Origin: Nostocoides sp.
GTDB taxonomy: Bacteria > Actinomycetota > Actinomycetes > Actinomycetales > Dermatophilaceae
Reading direction: 5' to 3'
Length of the DNA: 64,000 nucleotides
Assembly: GCA_016716625.1 (NCBI GenBank)
Contig: JADJVJ010000001.1
Location: 1,054,001-1,118,000 of the forward strand
Shown here: positions 35,982-44,683 of the stretch, in pieces
Layout of the letters: every line of letters starts with the position of its first letter
Numbering within the stretch: the stretch's first letter is position 1
The notes under the pieces: generated by a model
Told to the model about the DNA's origin: nothing
The model's database searches: none
Seen by the model: the letters and a program-made list of their open reading frames with translations, nothing else
Program-made: the position numbers and the translations under genes

Positions 35982-36629
35982 ATGCGGATTACTCACCTTG
36001 GTCACGCCTGTCTGCTCGTGGAGTTGGCCGACGAGCGCATCCTCATCGATCCGGGCAACTTCTCCGGGGACTTCACCACCCTGCGCGACCTCAGCGCCAT
36101 CCTGGTCACCCATCAGCACCCGGACCATCTCGACCCCGATCGTTTCCTCGACCTCGTCCGCGGCAACCCTCAGGCACACCTCTACACCGACCCGATGAGC
36201 GTTCAGGTCTGCGCCGGCTTCGGGGTGCAGGCAGCCGCCTACGACGGGCCGGTGCAGTTGGGGGAGGTCACCGTGACCCCCCACGGCGAGTTGCACGCGC
36301 TCATCCACGAGGAGTTGCCGCGGATCACCAACATGGGGGTGGCCCTCACGGCCCCGGGGGAGCCGCGCTTCTACCATCCTGGGGATGCGCTCGACGCCGA
36401 GCCCGGGGAGGTCGATATCCTCGCTTTCCCGCTCAACGCCCCCTGGCAACGGAGCCGAGACATGGCGGGCTTCCTGCGCCGGATCAACGCGCCGATCGCG
36501 GTGCCGATCCATGACGGTCTGCTCCAACGCCGCGGACGTGAGCTCTACCTCGGCCATGCCGAGAAGTTCGGCGGGCCGGACACCCGTGTGCGCGACCTCG
36601 CCGGAGCCGGGGCCGTCGACCTGTCCTGA
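35982..36629 (+). CDS. Metallo-beta-lactamase-fold hydrolase, UlaG-like
   Basis: A 215-residue MBL-fold protein with the metal motif VTHQHPDHLD near residue 47 and a second His in FYHPGDAL near residue 135; the start MRITHLGHACLLVE is typical of the UlaG-like/DUF-type group. Substrate unknown. ATG at 35982; a GTG upstream is also possible. It converges on ppgK with nine bases between stops. Confidence 0.82.
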   Translation: MRITHLGHACLLVELADERILIDPGNFSGDFTTLRDLSAILVTHQHPDHLDPDRFLDLVRGNPQAHLYTDPMSVQVCAGFGVQAAAYDGPVQLGEVTVTPHGELHALIHEELPRITNMGVALTAPGEPRFYHPGDALDAEPGEVDILAFPLNAPWQRSRDMAGFLRRINAPIAVPIHDGLLQRRGRELYLGHAEKFGGPDTRVRDLAGAGAVDLS

Positions 36630-36638
36630 ACTGCGGCG

Positions 36639-37412
36639 TCAGTGGTGCCGGTGGTCGGACTTGTCCGTCGCCAGGACTGCGGCCCCGACGATGCCGGCCT
36701 CGTTGCGCAGCTGGGCGGGCACGATGGGCGTGCGCAGGGAGAGCAGCGGAAGGAACTTGTCGGCCTTCTTGGACACCCCGCCGCCGACCACGAAGAGGTC
36801 CGGCCAGAGCAGGTTCTCCAGGTGGGAGTAGTAGCGCTGTAGCCGCGCAGCCCACTCTTCGTAGGACAACTCCTCGCGCGTCTTGACCGAACTCGCCGCG
36901 CGCGTCTCGGCGTCATGGCCGTCGAGTTCGAGGTGGCCCAGTTCGGAGTTCGGGATGAGCACGCCCCGGTGAAGCAGGGCGCTACCGATCCCGGTGCCGA
37001 GTGTGGTGAGGATGACCAGACCCTCCTGCTCCCGGGCGGCGCCGAAGCGCGCCTCCGCGACCCCGGCGGCGTCAGCGTCGTTGACGACGACGACGTCGTG
37101 GCCGAGGAGGTCCTCGAGGAGGGACTCGATGTTGCAGCCGATCCACGAGGAGTCGATGTTGGCGGCGGTCTGGACAACCCCCTTCTGGACGACCCCGGGA
37201 ATGGTCACGCCGATGGGGGAGCCGTCATGGACCTCATCGAAGGCCTCGACGACCTCGGCGATGACCTTGGCGACCGCCTGTGGCGTGGAGTGCTCCGGAG
37301 TCTCGATCCGGACCCGCTCAGCCGAGAGGGTGCCGGTGCTCAGGTCGACCGGTGCGCCCTTGATTCCGCTGCCGCCGACGTCAATGCCCAGGGGGAGTGC
37401 CGTGCTGCTCAT
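36639..37412 (-). CDS. ppgK: Polyphosphate glucokinase
   Basis: Phosphorylates glucose with polyphosphate or ATP. The 257-residue ROK-type kinase has LGIDVGGSGIKGAPVDL for phosphate binding, NDADAAGVAEARFG with the catalytic Asp and LTTLGTGIGSALL, the PPGK pattern. ATG at 37412 (MSSTALPLGIDVGG) was chosen over upstream codons that are not homologous. It gives the cell a direct use for stored polyphosphate. Confidence 0.92.
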   Translation of the reverse strand: MSSTALPLGIDVGGSGIKGAPVDLSTGTLSAERVRIETPEHSTPQAVAKVIAEVVEAFDEVHDGSPIGVTIPGVVQKGVVQTAANIDSSWIGCNIESLLEDLLGHDVVVVNDADAAGVAEARFGAAREQEGLVILTTLGTGIGSALLHRGVLIPNSELGHLELDGHDAETRAASSVKTREELSYEEWAARLQRYYSHLENLLWPDLFVVGGGVSKKADKFLPLLSLRTPIVPAQLRNEAGIVGAAVLATDKSDHRHH

Positions 37413-37462
37413 CTCAGGGAACCGCCTTCTGGGTGTGTGGGTCGACGCCGGGGGGGCCGATA

Positions 37463-38326
37463 TCAGGGAAGGGTGAGGATCTCGTTGCCGTGCCCGGTGA
37501 TGAGGATGGTGTGCTCGAACTGGGCGGATCGTCGCAGGTCTCGGGTGACGACGGTCCAGCCGTCCTCCCACATGGTCCAGGCCGGGGTGCCGAGGTTGAG
37601 CATCGGCTCGATGGTGAAGGTCATCCCCGGCTCGATGACGGTGTTGTAGGAGGGTGCGGCGTCGTAGTGCGGGACGATCAGGCCGCTGTGGAAGTGGGTG
37701 CCGATGCCGTGGCCGGTGAAATCGCGCACGACGCCATAGCCGAACCGGCTGGCGTAAGACTCAATGACCCGCCCGATGACGTTGATCTCCCGCCCGGGCC
37801 GGGCCGCGGTGATCCCGCGGAGCATGGCCTCACGGGTCCGCTCGATGAGCAGGGCGGACTCCTGGTCCACCTCGCCGACCGGGTAGGTCGCGTCGGTGTC
37901 CCCGTGCACACCGTGGATGTATGCCGTGATGTCGATGTTGACGATGTCACCGTCCTCGAGGCGGCGGTCGTCGGGGATGCCGTGACAGATGACCTCGTTG
38001 ACCGAGGTGCACAGGCTCTTGGGAAACGACTTGTAGCCCAAGGTCGAGGGGTAGGCGCCATGGTCGAGGAGGAACTCGTGGCCGACCCGGTCGATCTCGT
38101 CCGTGGTGACCCCGGGAGCGATGACGGCGGCAGCCGCGGCGAGGGCTTGGGCGGCGATCCGACCGGCGATCCGCATCCGCTCGATGGTGTCGGCGTCCTT
38201 GATCTCGGTGCCGTGGAAGGGGACCGGCGAGGCCCGGTCGACATATTCGGGGCGCGCGATGACTGCCGGCACAGTCCGCCGCGGCGAGACCCGCCCAGGG
38301 GTGACGGTTGCGGCAGTCGACGGCAT
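37463..38326 (-). CDS. map: Type I methionine aminopeptidase
   Basis: Removes N-terminal methionine. The 287-residue enzyme has the five metal ligands in order: Asp in VNIDITAYI, Asp in GDTDATYP, His in FTGHGIGTHFH, Glu in FTIEPML and Glu in QFEHTILIT. The N-terminal extension of about 40 residues is usual for actinobacterial MapB. Its start ATG at 38326 sits inside a GTATGCC word. The following gene on the same strand lies upstream. Confidence 0.94.
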   Translation of the reverse strand: MPSTAATVTPGRVSPRRTVPAVIARPEYVDRASPVPFHGTEIKDADTIERMRIAGRIAAQALAAAAAVIAPGVTTDEIDRVGHEFLLDHGAYPSTLGYKSFPKSLCTSVNEVICHGIPDDRRLEDGDIVNIDITAYIHGVHGDTDATYPVGEVDQESALLIERTREAMLRGITAARPGREINVIGRVIESYASRFGYGVVRDFTGHGIGTHFHSGLIVPHYDAAPSYNTVIEPGMTFTIEPMLNLGTPAWTMWEDGWTVVTRDLRRSAQFEHTILITGHGNEILTLP

Positions 38327-38356
38327 ACGTGGAGTCTAGGCAAAGGAGCGGCGCCG

Positions 38357-39022
38357 TCAGCGCGGAGCTGCCCAGCGATCCGATCGTGGTGTCGCCGCCG
38401 GTGACGGCGCAGGTGATGCTGCGATCGTCCTGGGCACGCCAACTCTCCGCCGTGGGATAGCAGTACACGATCTCCAGCTCGGAGTCGTCGTAGGCCTTTC
38501 CGACGAAGGACTCGAAACTCGTCGCACATCGGCTGTCCGCGGACTCGGCCACCGCGGACTCTCCGGGATAGGCCCCGCTGGGAAGGTCGGCGGTGAAGTA
38601 GACCTCGAACTGGTGCGGGTCGAAGCACGGGAGCCCGATCACCTCGAAGGCATCGAAGGAGGAGGCGGAGCTTGGGGGAGCGGGGCGGGGCTGTCGGTGT
38701 CCTTCTCCCGGTAGCAGTCACCCCGGACCAGCCGAAAGACCGACATCGGCCCTTCCGCGCTGATCTTCCCGCGAGCGTCTCGGGGGGCGTCTCGGCCGAG
38801 GGTGGCATCCGCCAGCGCGTCCGTGGCGCCCTTGCGGACGTTCTCCCAGGCGCTGCTGCGCACAAAGGCCATGACGCCGACGACGAGTCCGACGAGGACG
38901 AGGGCACCGATGAGGATGAGGGCTAGCCGGGGCATCCGGCGGCGCGGCCGCTCGACGGTGATCGGCCCCTGAGGAGGTGGTGGGGGCAGCGGCATCGAGG
39001 TCACGGGCTTCTCCAGTGTCAC
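38357..39022 (-). pseudogene. Septum formation-like / DUF4190-type membrane protein, frameshifted
   Basis: The first part is a proline-rich cytoplasmic stretch, then one transmembrane helix (LALILIGALVLVGLVVGVMAF) and the start of an external domain (SVFRLVRGDCY). The frame stops at 38639. In another frame the sequence continues as VIGLPCFDPHQFEVYF...CATSFESFVGKAYDDSELEIVYCYPTAESW...CAVTGG, the septum-formation family pattern with paired Cys. A run of five G at 38674-38678 is the likely break point. A second small loss just before the TGA at 38357-38359 would be needed for the usual end. Frameshift from sequencing error is likely. Start (GTG 39022) is approximate. Confidence 0.6.
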
Positions 39023-39125
39023 GTCGTTCAAGCCAGGGCCGTACCACCCGCGGGGATTGACGGCATACGGTGGGAGTCTAGGCAACGGACGGCGCCGCCG
39101 GTCCACCTGGCAGAGAGGTCGCGAG

Positions 39126-39341
39126 ATGGCGTACTGGTTCAACATCGACACCAAGCAGGTCGAGACCGACGAGACCCGCAGTCCCAGCTCGAACACCATG
39201 GGGCCCTACGACTCGTATGCCGACGCCTCCAGGGCGCTGGAGCATGCCCGCGAGAACACCGAGCAGTGGGACACCGAGGACCGGGAGTGGAACGAACGCG
39301 GAGCCGCCCCCGGGTGGGACGACTCCGACCTCGAGGACTAA
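39126..39341 (+). CDS. Small SPOR-like actinobacterial protein
   Basis: A 71-residue acidic protein, MAYWFNIDTKQVE...MGPYDSYADASRALEHARENTEQWD, a conserved small family usually annotated as SPOR domain-containing in Micrococcales. Function unknown. It is the last host gene before the Tn554-like element; its stop is nine bases before the first 38-bp repeat. Confidence 0.8.
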   Translation: MAYWFNIDTKQVETDETRSPSSNTMGPYDSYADASRALEHARENTEQWDTEDREWNERGAAPGWDDSDLED

Positions 39342-39350
39342 CCCAGAGCG

Positions 39351-39424
39351 CAGTCAGGACTCGAAGTGGAGCCGTTGAGTACTGACGGCAGTCAGGACTC
39401 ACAGTGGAGCCGTTGAGTACTGAC
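39351..39424. repeat. 38-bp palindromic repeat, two tandem copies, left flank of element
   Basis: Copies at 39351-39388 and 39389-39424, the second ending two bases early at the element junction. Each has imperfect arms CAGTCAGGACTC and GAGTACTGACGG (10 of 12 bases complementary) around the centre ACAGTGGAGCCGTT; the first copy has GAAG in place of ACAG. The same unit occurs at 51157-51244. No spacers, so it is not a CRISPR array. It may be an attachment-site or terminator-like sequence. Confidence 0.9.
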
Positions 39425-39437
39425 GTTATCTAACCCC
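39425..39437. repeat. Left inverted end of the element
   Basis: GTTATCTAACCCC; its reverse complement, with one extra T, is GGGGTTAGATAAAC at 51138-51151. It directly abuts the left 38-bp repeats. Confidence 0.75.
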
Positions 39438-39526
39438 GGCCTCTCGGTGTCGTCTTCTGGCTGCCACTAGCCAGCCTCCGGCGTGTCTGACACTTTCCGG
39501 CTACCCCTGTCAGTAACTTGCTGCCC

Positions 39527-40702
39527 ATGGAGGTGACCCCGAGCTACCGGCTCGACCTCGCGCTGCTCGGCGACGGTGGAGCCCAGCGGTTCGTCGTGGT
39601 TGACGAGAACGACTGCCTGCACCGCCCGGCGAGCGACTGGCTCGGCTTCCTGCACGACGTCGGCCGATCGCCCAACACGGTGAAGAGCTACGGACGTCGA
39701 GTCGCGTGGTACCTCTCGTGGACCGCGCAGACCGCAGACTGGCGGTCGGTGAGCCTGGGCCACTTCACCATGTGGCGGCGGGTCTTGGCGTCGACGCCGG
39801 TGCGTAAGACCAACGGTGAGGAGTCGTTCCGGAGCGATGCGACGGTCTCCTTGTGGATGACGCCGGTGCGGTCCTTCTACGAGTGGGCCGACGCCCATGA
39901 TCTGCTCACCACTGACGTCGCGAAGCGGATGACCGAGGTCAGGTACTTCGCGCCGGGTACTCGGCCGGGTGGCGAGTACGGCAGGACCCAGCGGGTTCTG
40001 GCCCCGGAGCTGAAGCCGGCCTCGCGACCGGTGGTGAAGGATCCGGAGTGGATCGAGGACGAGCAGGCTCGTCAGCGGCTTCTCGACCTCGAGCTCAATG
40101 TCCGCGACCGACTGATCGTCGACCTGCTCTACTACACGGGTATCCGGGCGGGCGAGGCGTTGTCCCTCTTCACCGCAGACGTGCACTTCGGAGGGGGGTC
40201 GTCGGAGCTCGATTGCCGGATCGTTGACCCGCACTTCCACGTGCGTCTGAACAATCCTGTCGAGAACGGAGCCAGGTCCAAGGGCGGCGAGCGGACCCTG
40301 TACGTGCACGACCAGCTCGTCGAGCGCTACATCGATTACGTCCTCGAGCGCCAGCGGACCCTCGGGGCCGACGACCGGTCACCGCACGTGCTGGTCAATC
40401 TCTATGACGCCGAGCGACGTGGACGGGCGATGACGTACGCCGGGCTTCGCAAACTCGTGATCCGATGCGGCACGCGGATCGGCTGCGAGCTGACCGGACC
40501 ACACATGATTCGCCACACGTTGGCCACTCGACTGGTCCGCGGCATCGGCTGCGAACCCCAGGCGATGGATGTGGTCCAGGCCGTCCTTGGGCACCGCAGC
40601 ATCCACTCGACGCGCGTCTACACCCACGATCTGGAGCGGGCGAAGAAGGAAGCCCTCGCAGCGCTTGCACCCCGCTCGGTCGTGCTGGGGCCATCGCGAT
40701 GA
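39527..40702 (+). CDS. Tyrosine recombinase, TnpA-like
   Basis: A 391-residue site-specific integrase. Catalytic residues visible: Arg in YYTGIRAGEAL, HxxR as HMIRHTLATRL, the His in VLGHRSIHSTRVYTH and the nucleophile Tyr in that segment. A SAM-like N-terminal core-binding region (SPNTVKSYGRRVAWYLSW) precedes it. It is the first of three overlapping genes in the Tn554-family order; its TGA overlaps the ATG of the second. I chose the ATG at 39527; a TTG at 39518 is in frame. It should catalyse integration and excision at the flanking repeats. Confidence 0.88.
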   Translation: MEVTPSYRLDLALLGDGGAQRFVVVDENDCLHRPASDWLGFLHDVGRSPNTVKSYGRRVAWYLSWTAQTADWRSVSLGHFTMWRRVLASTPVRKTNGEESFRSDATVSLWMTPVRSFYEWADAHDLLTTDVAKRMTEVRYFAPGTRPGGEYGRTQRVLAPELKPASRPVVKDPEWIEDEQARQRLLDLELNVRDRLIVDLLYYTGIRAGEALSLFTADVHFGGGSSELDCRIVDPHFHVRLNNPVENGARSKGGERTLYVHDQLVERYIDYVLERQRTLGADDRSPHVLVNLYDAERRGRAMTYAGLRKLVIRCGTRIGCELTGPHMIRHTLATRLVRGIGCEPQAMDVVQAVLGHRSIHSTRVYTHDLERAKKEALAALAPRSVVLGPSR

Positions 40703-43227
40703 CTACCGCAGTTCGTCGAGCGCTGTCCTCCGCGCTGACCGACCCGCAGCCGAGCGTGGCCCCGACCTGGACCGAGCATTTGGAGAGTCGCATTGTCCGG
40801 GACTGGCGCAAGGACGAGTTCGACGCCAAGAAGCTCGTGTTCACACCCGACCCAGGAAACCCAAGGACCTCGGCCGGTTACTGCCAGCGATCGGGATGCC
40901 CCACGCTCTTGCCGCGAGCAGCCGTGTGCCACAGCTGCCGGAGCGACCACAAGCGCTCCGGGACTGTTCTCTCGCTGAGCGAATGGGCTCCACAGGCCGA
41001 GCCCCCCGCACGCTTCGAGCCCAAGGTGGGTTGTCTCGTCCCCGACTGCGAACGGGGACATGGAGGCAACGGATTGTGCCACTCTCACAACGCCCGGTTC
41101 GGTAGGTGGAGGAAGACCCACGACGACGGCGACGTGGCGGCGTGGATCGCCGACGATCGGCCGAGGGCGCTGTCGGCCAGGCCGCGCTGTCGCGCCGGTG
41201 CCTGCCGAGCAGACGGTACCGGCCGGAACGGCCTGTGCTACGGCCACCAAAGCGAGTACCTCAAGTGGGAACGATCCGGCGGGACCACCGGACTGCCAGT
41301 AGATGCCGATACCTGGTTGCGCACCACCCGCGAGCCGCCGATGGACTCCGAGAAGCTCACCTCCTACTCAAGCGCAGCCGCTGTGCCGTTCGGCGCGCTG
41401 CCCGAACCGCTGCGGTGGGAACTCCTCTACGCCGTCCAGCAGCGAGACCTCGGCGGCGGGGTGCTGGCAACCGCAGAACTGCGGGGCACCTACCGGGCCC
41501 TTCTTCGCAGCGGCCGCACCTCCGTCGTCGGCGCAACGCTCCTCGGCCGAACGTCGAACAACCCCTATCTCTTGGGGCTGCTCAACGAGTGGCAGCGGCA
41601 CATCGACGATGCCCATCGCAGCTGGTCCGGCATCGATGATCGTGATCCTCAGGTCATCTACCTGCGCGACCTCGAGCTCACCGCCGCGGCGACACCCGTC
41701 GGGCCACACGCGAAGGTGGACCTCAGACCGATCCGGCAGTCATGGATCGCGGACTCCTACGAAAGTTGGGTCCGCGCTGCGCCGCGTAGCAGACACAACG
41801 TCTCGTACCTGCTCCACATGGTGGTCCTGATCGACGAGATCCTGACGGTGCGAGGCACACCCCGCACCGCACTGGGTAGGCCTGACATGGATGCCATCGT
41901 CAACGGGATCCGGAAGCGCTGGCACCTGGACCACACCCAGCGACGCCAGATCGGCCTGCTCAACAAGTTCCTGGCAGACTGCCGCCGCGACGAACAGCTC
42001 CAGGCGCACTGGGCCGACATCCCCGCCACGTTCGCCCTCGACCTGGCCCGCCACCGGCCACGGGGAACCAAGTCACGCACGCGGGACGGTGACGACGCCT
42101 TCCGGTTCGTGCCGCAACCGGTCATCGACCACCTGATGGACAACCTGAACCTGCTTCAGCGTCGTACGCCCTACCTGACCGCTGAGGCACGCGCGATGCT
42201 GTTCCTGCAGGAACGGTGCGGGCGTCGCACCACCGAGACCATCAGGCTCAAGGAGGACTGCATCTCCTACGACGACCAGGGCGCGCCGTACCTGGAGTGG
42301 GAGCAATGCAAGCCGCCGTACAAGATGGGCAAGCGGCTGCCCATCCATCAGGAGACCCACGACGTCGTCAGGCAATGGCAACAGATCAAACGTGAACACG
42401 GCATCGAGTCCCGATGGCTCTTCCCCGCAGTACAGAGGCCAGGCGTCGATAAGCCTTGGAACTCCACCTACCTCCAGACGCGGGTCCAAGACCTGGTCAA
42501 CGTGGTGCTGGAGCAGGCTCCCTACGAGGGAGTTGCCGAGGGGCCGGAGGGAAACCTCATGCACTTCGACCTCAGGGCGCTGGATGCCTACTCGTTCCGG
42601 CACGCCTTCGCGCAGCGCTTTGCAGACGCCGTCGACGCGGACGGCCGGTCGACCACGCCTCCCGACGTACTCCAGGAGTACATGGGCCACGGCAGCTTCA
42701 ACACCACCATGGCTTACTACCAGGTCACGGCGAAGCGGCGGAAGAAGGCCCTGGAAGCGGTAGCTCCCCGACGACTGAACCTCCAGGGTGCGGCCATCAG
42801 CGTGGATCGAGAGCGGGACGGCTTCACGAAGGTCGCCGTGTCCCTCGGGCATTGCACTGAGCCTCAGAACGTCGCCGCCGGCGGTCACGGCTGCATGGTC
42901 GACCACGCCTGCGAGTCATGCCCGTTCTTCCTCGTCGACCCCCTCGAACGCGATGGTATGGAGGCCAAGCGTCATGCGCTGCGCGTGAAACTTGAGCGGG
43001 CGAGGGTGATCAACGCCCAGCAGCACCTCCTGGACCACTACGAGGCCCGGATCAAGGACACCAGCACGATCATCGACGGTATCGACGCCTACATCGACGG
43101 GCTGCCCGATGACGAACGTCTAGACATCCGCGAAGCCGTGGAACGGATGGCTGACATTCGACGCCGCGCCACGGCCGCCCGAAAGATCGATCTGCGCCAG
43201 CTCCTGGAGGCCAACGATGACACCTGA
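40699..43227 (+). CDS. Large tyrosine recombinase, TnpB-like, with Cys/His clusters
   Basis: An 842-residue integrase, longer than Tn554 TnpB. N-terminal region (about residues 55-195) holds three Cys/His clusters: CQRSGCPTL...CHSC, CLVPDC...CHSH and CRAGAC...CYGH, which could bind zinc. The C-terminal catalytic part has QERCGRRTTETIRLKED with Arg, YSFRHAFAQRF with HxxxR-like residues, GHGSFNTTMAYYQVT with the nucleophile Tyr, and a final Cys cluster GCMVDHACESCPFF. ATG 40699 overlaps the preceding stop. Works with its neighbours in transposition, by analogy with Tn554. Confidence 0.85.
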   Translation: MTTAVRRALSSALTDPQPSVAPTWTEHLESRIVRDWRKDEFDAKKLVFTPDPGNPRTSAGYCQRSGCPTLLPRAAVCHSCRSDHKRSGTVLSLSEWAPQAEPPARFEPKVGCLVPDCERGHGGNGLCHSHNARFGRWRKTHDDGDVAAWIADDRPRALSARPRCRAGACRADGTGRNGLCYGHQSEYLKWERSGGTTGLPVDADTWLRTTREPPMDSEKLTSYSSAAAVPFGALPEPLRWELLYAVQQRDLGGGVLATAELRGTYRALLRSGRTSVVGATLLGRTSNNPYLLGLLNEWQRHIDDAHRSWSGIDDRDPQVIYLRDLELTAAATPVGPHAKVDLRPIRQSWIADSYESWVRAAPRSRHNVSYLLHMVVLIDEILTVRGTPRTALGRPDMDAIVNGIRKRWHLDHTQRRQIGLLNKFLADCRRDEQLQAHWADIPATFALDLARHRPRGTKSRTRDGDDAFRFVPQPVIDHLMDNLNLLQRRTPYLTAEARAMLFLQERCGRRTTETIRLKEDCISYDDQGAPYLEWEQCKPPYKMGKRLPIHQETHDVVRQWQQIKREHGIESRWLFPAVQRPGVDKPWNSTYLQTRVQDLVNVVLEQAPYEGVAEGPEGNLMHFDLRALDAYSFRHAFAQRFADAVDADGRSTTPPDVLQEYMGHGSFNTTMAYYQVTAKRRKKALEAVAPRRLNLQGAAISVDRERDGFTKVAVSLGHCTEPQNVAAGGHGCMVDHACESCPFFLVDPLERDGMEAKRHALRVKLERARVINAQQHLLDHYEARIKDTSTIIDGIDAYIDGLPDDERLDIREAVERMADIRRRATAARKIDLRQLLEANDDT

Positions 43228-43831
43228 CACAGCCGTCGACGCCCTCCGACGCAACCGCGCCGACGCCTCAACGGCGAAGCAGCAAGCCGTCCTGGCAGCG
43301 CTCGACCGTCTCTGCGCTGCCGGGCACGAGGTGAACATCTCGACCGTCGCCCGCGCGGCTGGAGTGTCTCGACAGTTCCTCTACACCCACGAGGCGCTCC
43401 GACAGGCCGTCGCCAGCGCAACCCCCACGGGCAGCAAGGGGCAGCACGACGAAGACACCGGAGCTCACATGTCCCGCGGGCTGCGAGCCGACCGCCGCAT
43501 CCTCACCGCGAAGGTTGAACGCCAAGCCGCGGCCATCACCGACCTGAAGGAACAGATCGCGACGTTGGAGCACCAGAGGCAACGCTGGCTCGGCACCCAG
43601 CTCAACGCTGACGCATCCATCGACCCTGAGGCCCACTCCGAGCTTCGGATCACCAACGAGCGACTGACCGCCCAGAACGCCTCACTGACCGCCCAGGTCA
43701 CCGAACTGCGCCGGATCAACACCATCCTCGAGGCAGACCTGGCCGCCTCACGGCAAGCCCACGCAGAAGACGTCGCGAACCTGCTTCCCGACACCGCCGC
43801 ATCGGTGACGACAATGGCGTCACGGCGATGA
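43217..43831 (+). CDS. DUF6262 / TnpC-like transposition partner
   Basis: A 204-residue protein overlapping the end of the large recombinase gene by 11 bases. N-terminal helix-turn-helix-like region (INISTVARAAGVSRQFLYTHEALR) followed by a long charged coiled coil (residues 90-195). This is the pattern of DUF6262 proteins that accompany TnpA/TnpB pairs and correspond to TnpC of Tn554, which biases orientation and boosts transposition. Confidence 0.8.
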   Translation: MTPDTAVDALRRNRADASTAKQQAVLAALDRLCAAGHEVNISTVARAAGVSRQFLYTHEALRQAVASATPTGSKGQHDEDTGAHMSRGLRADRRILTAKVERQAAAITDLKEQIATLEHQRQRWLGTQLNADASIDPEAHSELRITNERLTAQNASLTAQVTELRRINTILEADLAASRQAHAEDVANLLPDTAASVTTMASRR

Positions 43832-43946
43832 CCGAGCCCCGCGACGCCGGTCTTTCCTCCGCCACACCACGGCGGCAACGAGCCTGTCAGTTCCAACCGC
43901 TAGCGTCTGGCCGAAGGACTCGGCCCACAGAAGATGGAGTGCAGCC

Positions 43947-44036
43947 ATGTCGTCGTCACGAGATGACCAGTCGACCGAGGACCCCGCTGGGACGGACTCC
44001 TTCGCCCACAACGTGTCCCGTCGGGAGAATCCGTGA
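43947..44036 (+). CDS. 29-residue ORF coupled to the methylase gene
   Basis: ATG at 43947 with GGAG seven bases upstream opens a 29-codon ORF rich in Ser, Asp and Arg; its TGA overlaps the GTG start of the next gene (GTGA), the arrangement of translational coupling. No domain is recognised. It could be a leader peptide or a short partner protein. The rest of the gap from 43832 shows no other gene. Confidence 0.4.
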   Translation: MSSSRDDQSTEDPAGTDSFAHNVSRRENP

Positions 44037-44683
44037 CGCTGGCTGAGTCGATTGTCGAGGAACAGCTCGTGAAGTCCCGGATCCGCGTGAAGTCCTACGG
44101 GGAGGTCTTCACCCCCCGCCACATGGTCGACAAGATGCTCGACCTGGTGCGCGAGGAGCTGGAGACCGGCCCGGGCTTCGTCGACAAGACCTTCCTGGAG
44201 CCGGCTGCCGGCGACGGGAACTTCCTCGTGGCGATCCTGCAGCGCAAGCTGCGCGCAATGGAGCAGCGGGTGGAGCCGGCGCTCTGGCCCCAGGAGTCCC
44301 TGTTCGCCCTCGCCTCGATCTACGGGATCGAGCTCCTCGAGGACAACCATGCCGATGCCAAGGTCGCCATGCTGGATGAGTTCCTCACCTTCCACCACAG
44401 GCATAGCACTCCGTGCAGCACCCGCACCAACCTGCACCGCGCGGCCGCGTTCCTCATCGACACCAACATCATCCGCGGGAACACCCTCACCGGTCTGGAC
44501 TGGCGCGGCCAGGAGATCCAGTTCTCGTGGTGGCACAGGTCCCCCGAGGAGCCGGGCATCGTGGTGCGCGAACCCTTCTCGTTCGCCTCGTTGCGTGAGG
44601 ACGCCATGCTCGACTTCGCGGACTACGACGTCTACGCACCGTGTCCCATCGACCGCGTCCACCAGGAGGGGAGGACCCCGTGA
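44033..44683 (+). CDS. N6-DNA methylase subunit, SAM-binding half
   Basis: A 216-residue protein of the small restriction-subunit-M type. It starts with a helix that includes YGEVFTPRHMVDKMLDLV, has the SAM-binding motif I FLEPAAGDGNF (residues 54-64), an acidic motif II in YGIELLEDN, and the block NIIRGNTLTGLD. The catalytic motif IV (NPPY) is absent; that motif is in the protein encoded at 47976. GTG start overlaps the small upstream ORF, and its stop overlaps the start of the helicase gene. Part of a split methyltransferase, by inference. Confidence 0.75.
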   Translation: MTLAESIVEEQLVKSRIRVKSYGEVFTPRHMVDKMLDLVREELETGPGFVDKTFLEPAAGDGNFLVAILQRKLRAMEQRVEPALWPQESLFALASIYGIELLEDNHADAKVAMLDEFLTFHHRHSTPCSTRTNLHRAAAFLIDTNIIRGNTLTGLDWRGQEIQFSWWHRSPEEPGIVVREPFSFASLREDAMLDFADYDVYAPCPIDRVHQEGRTP

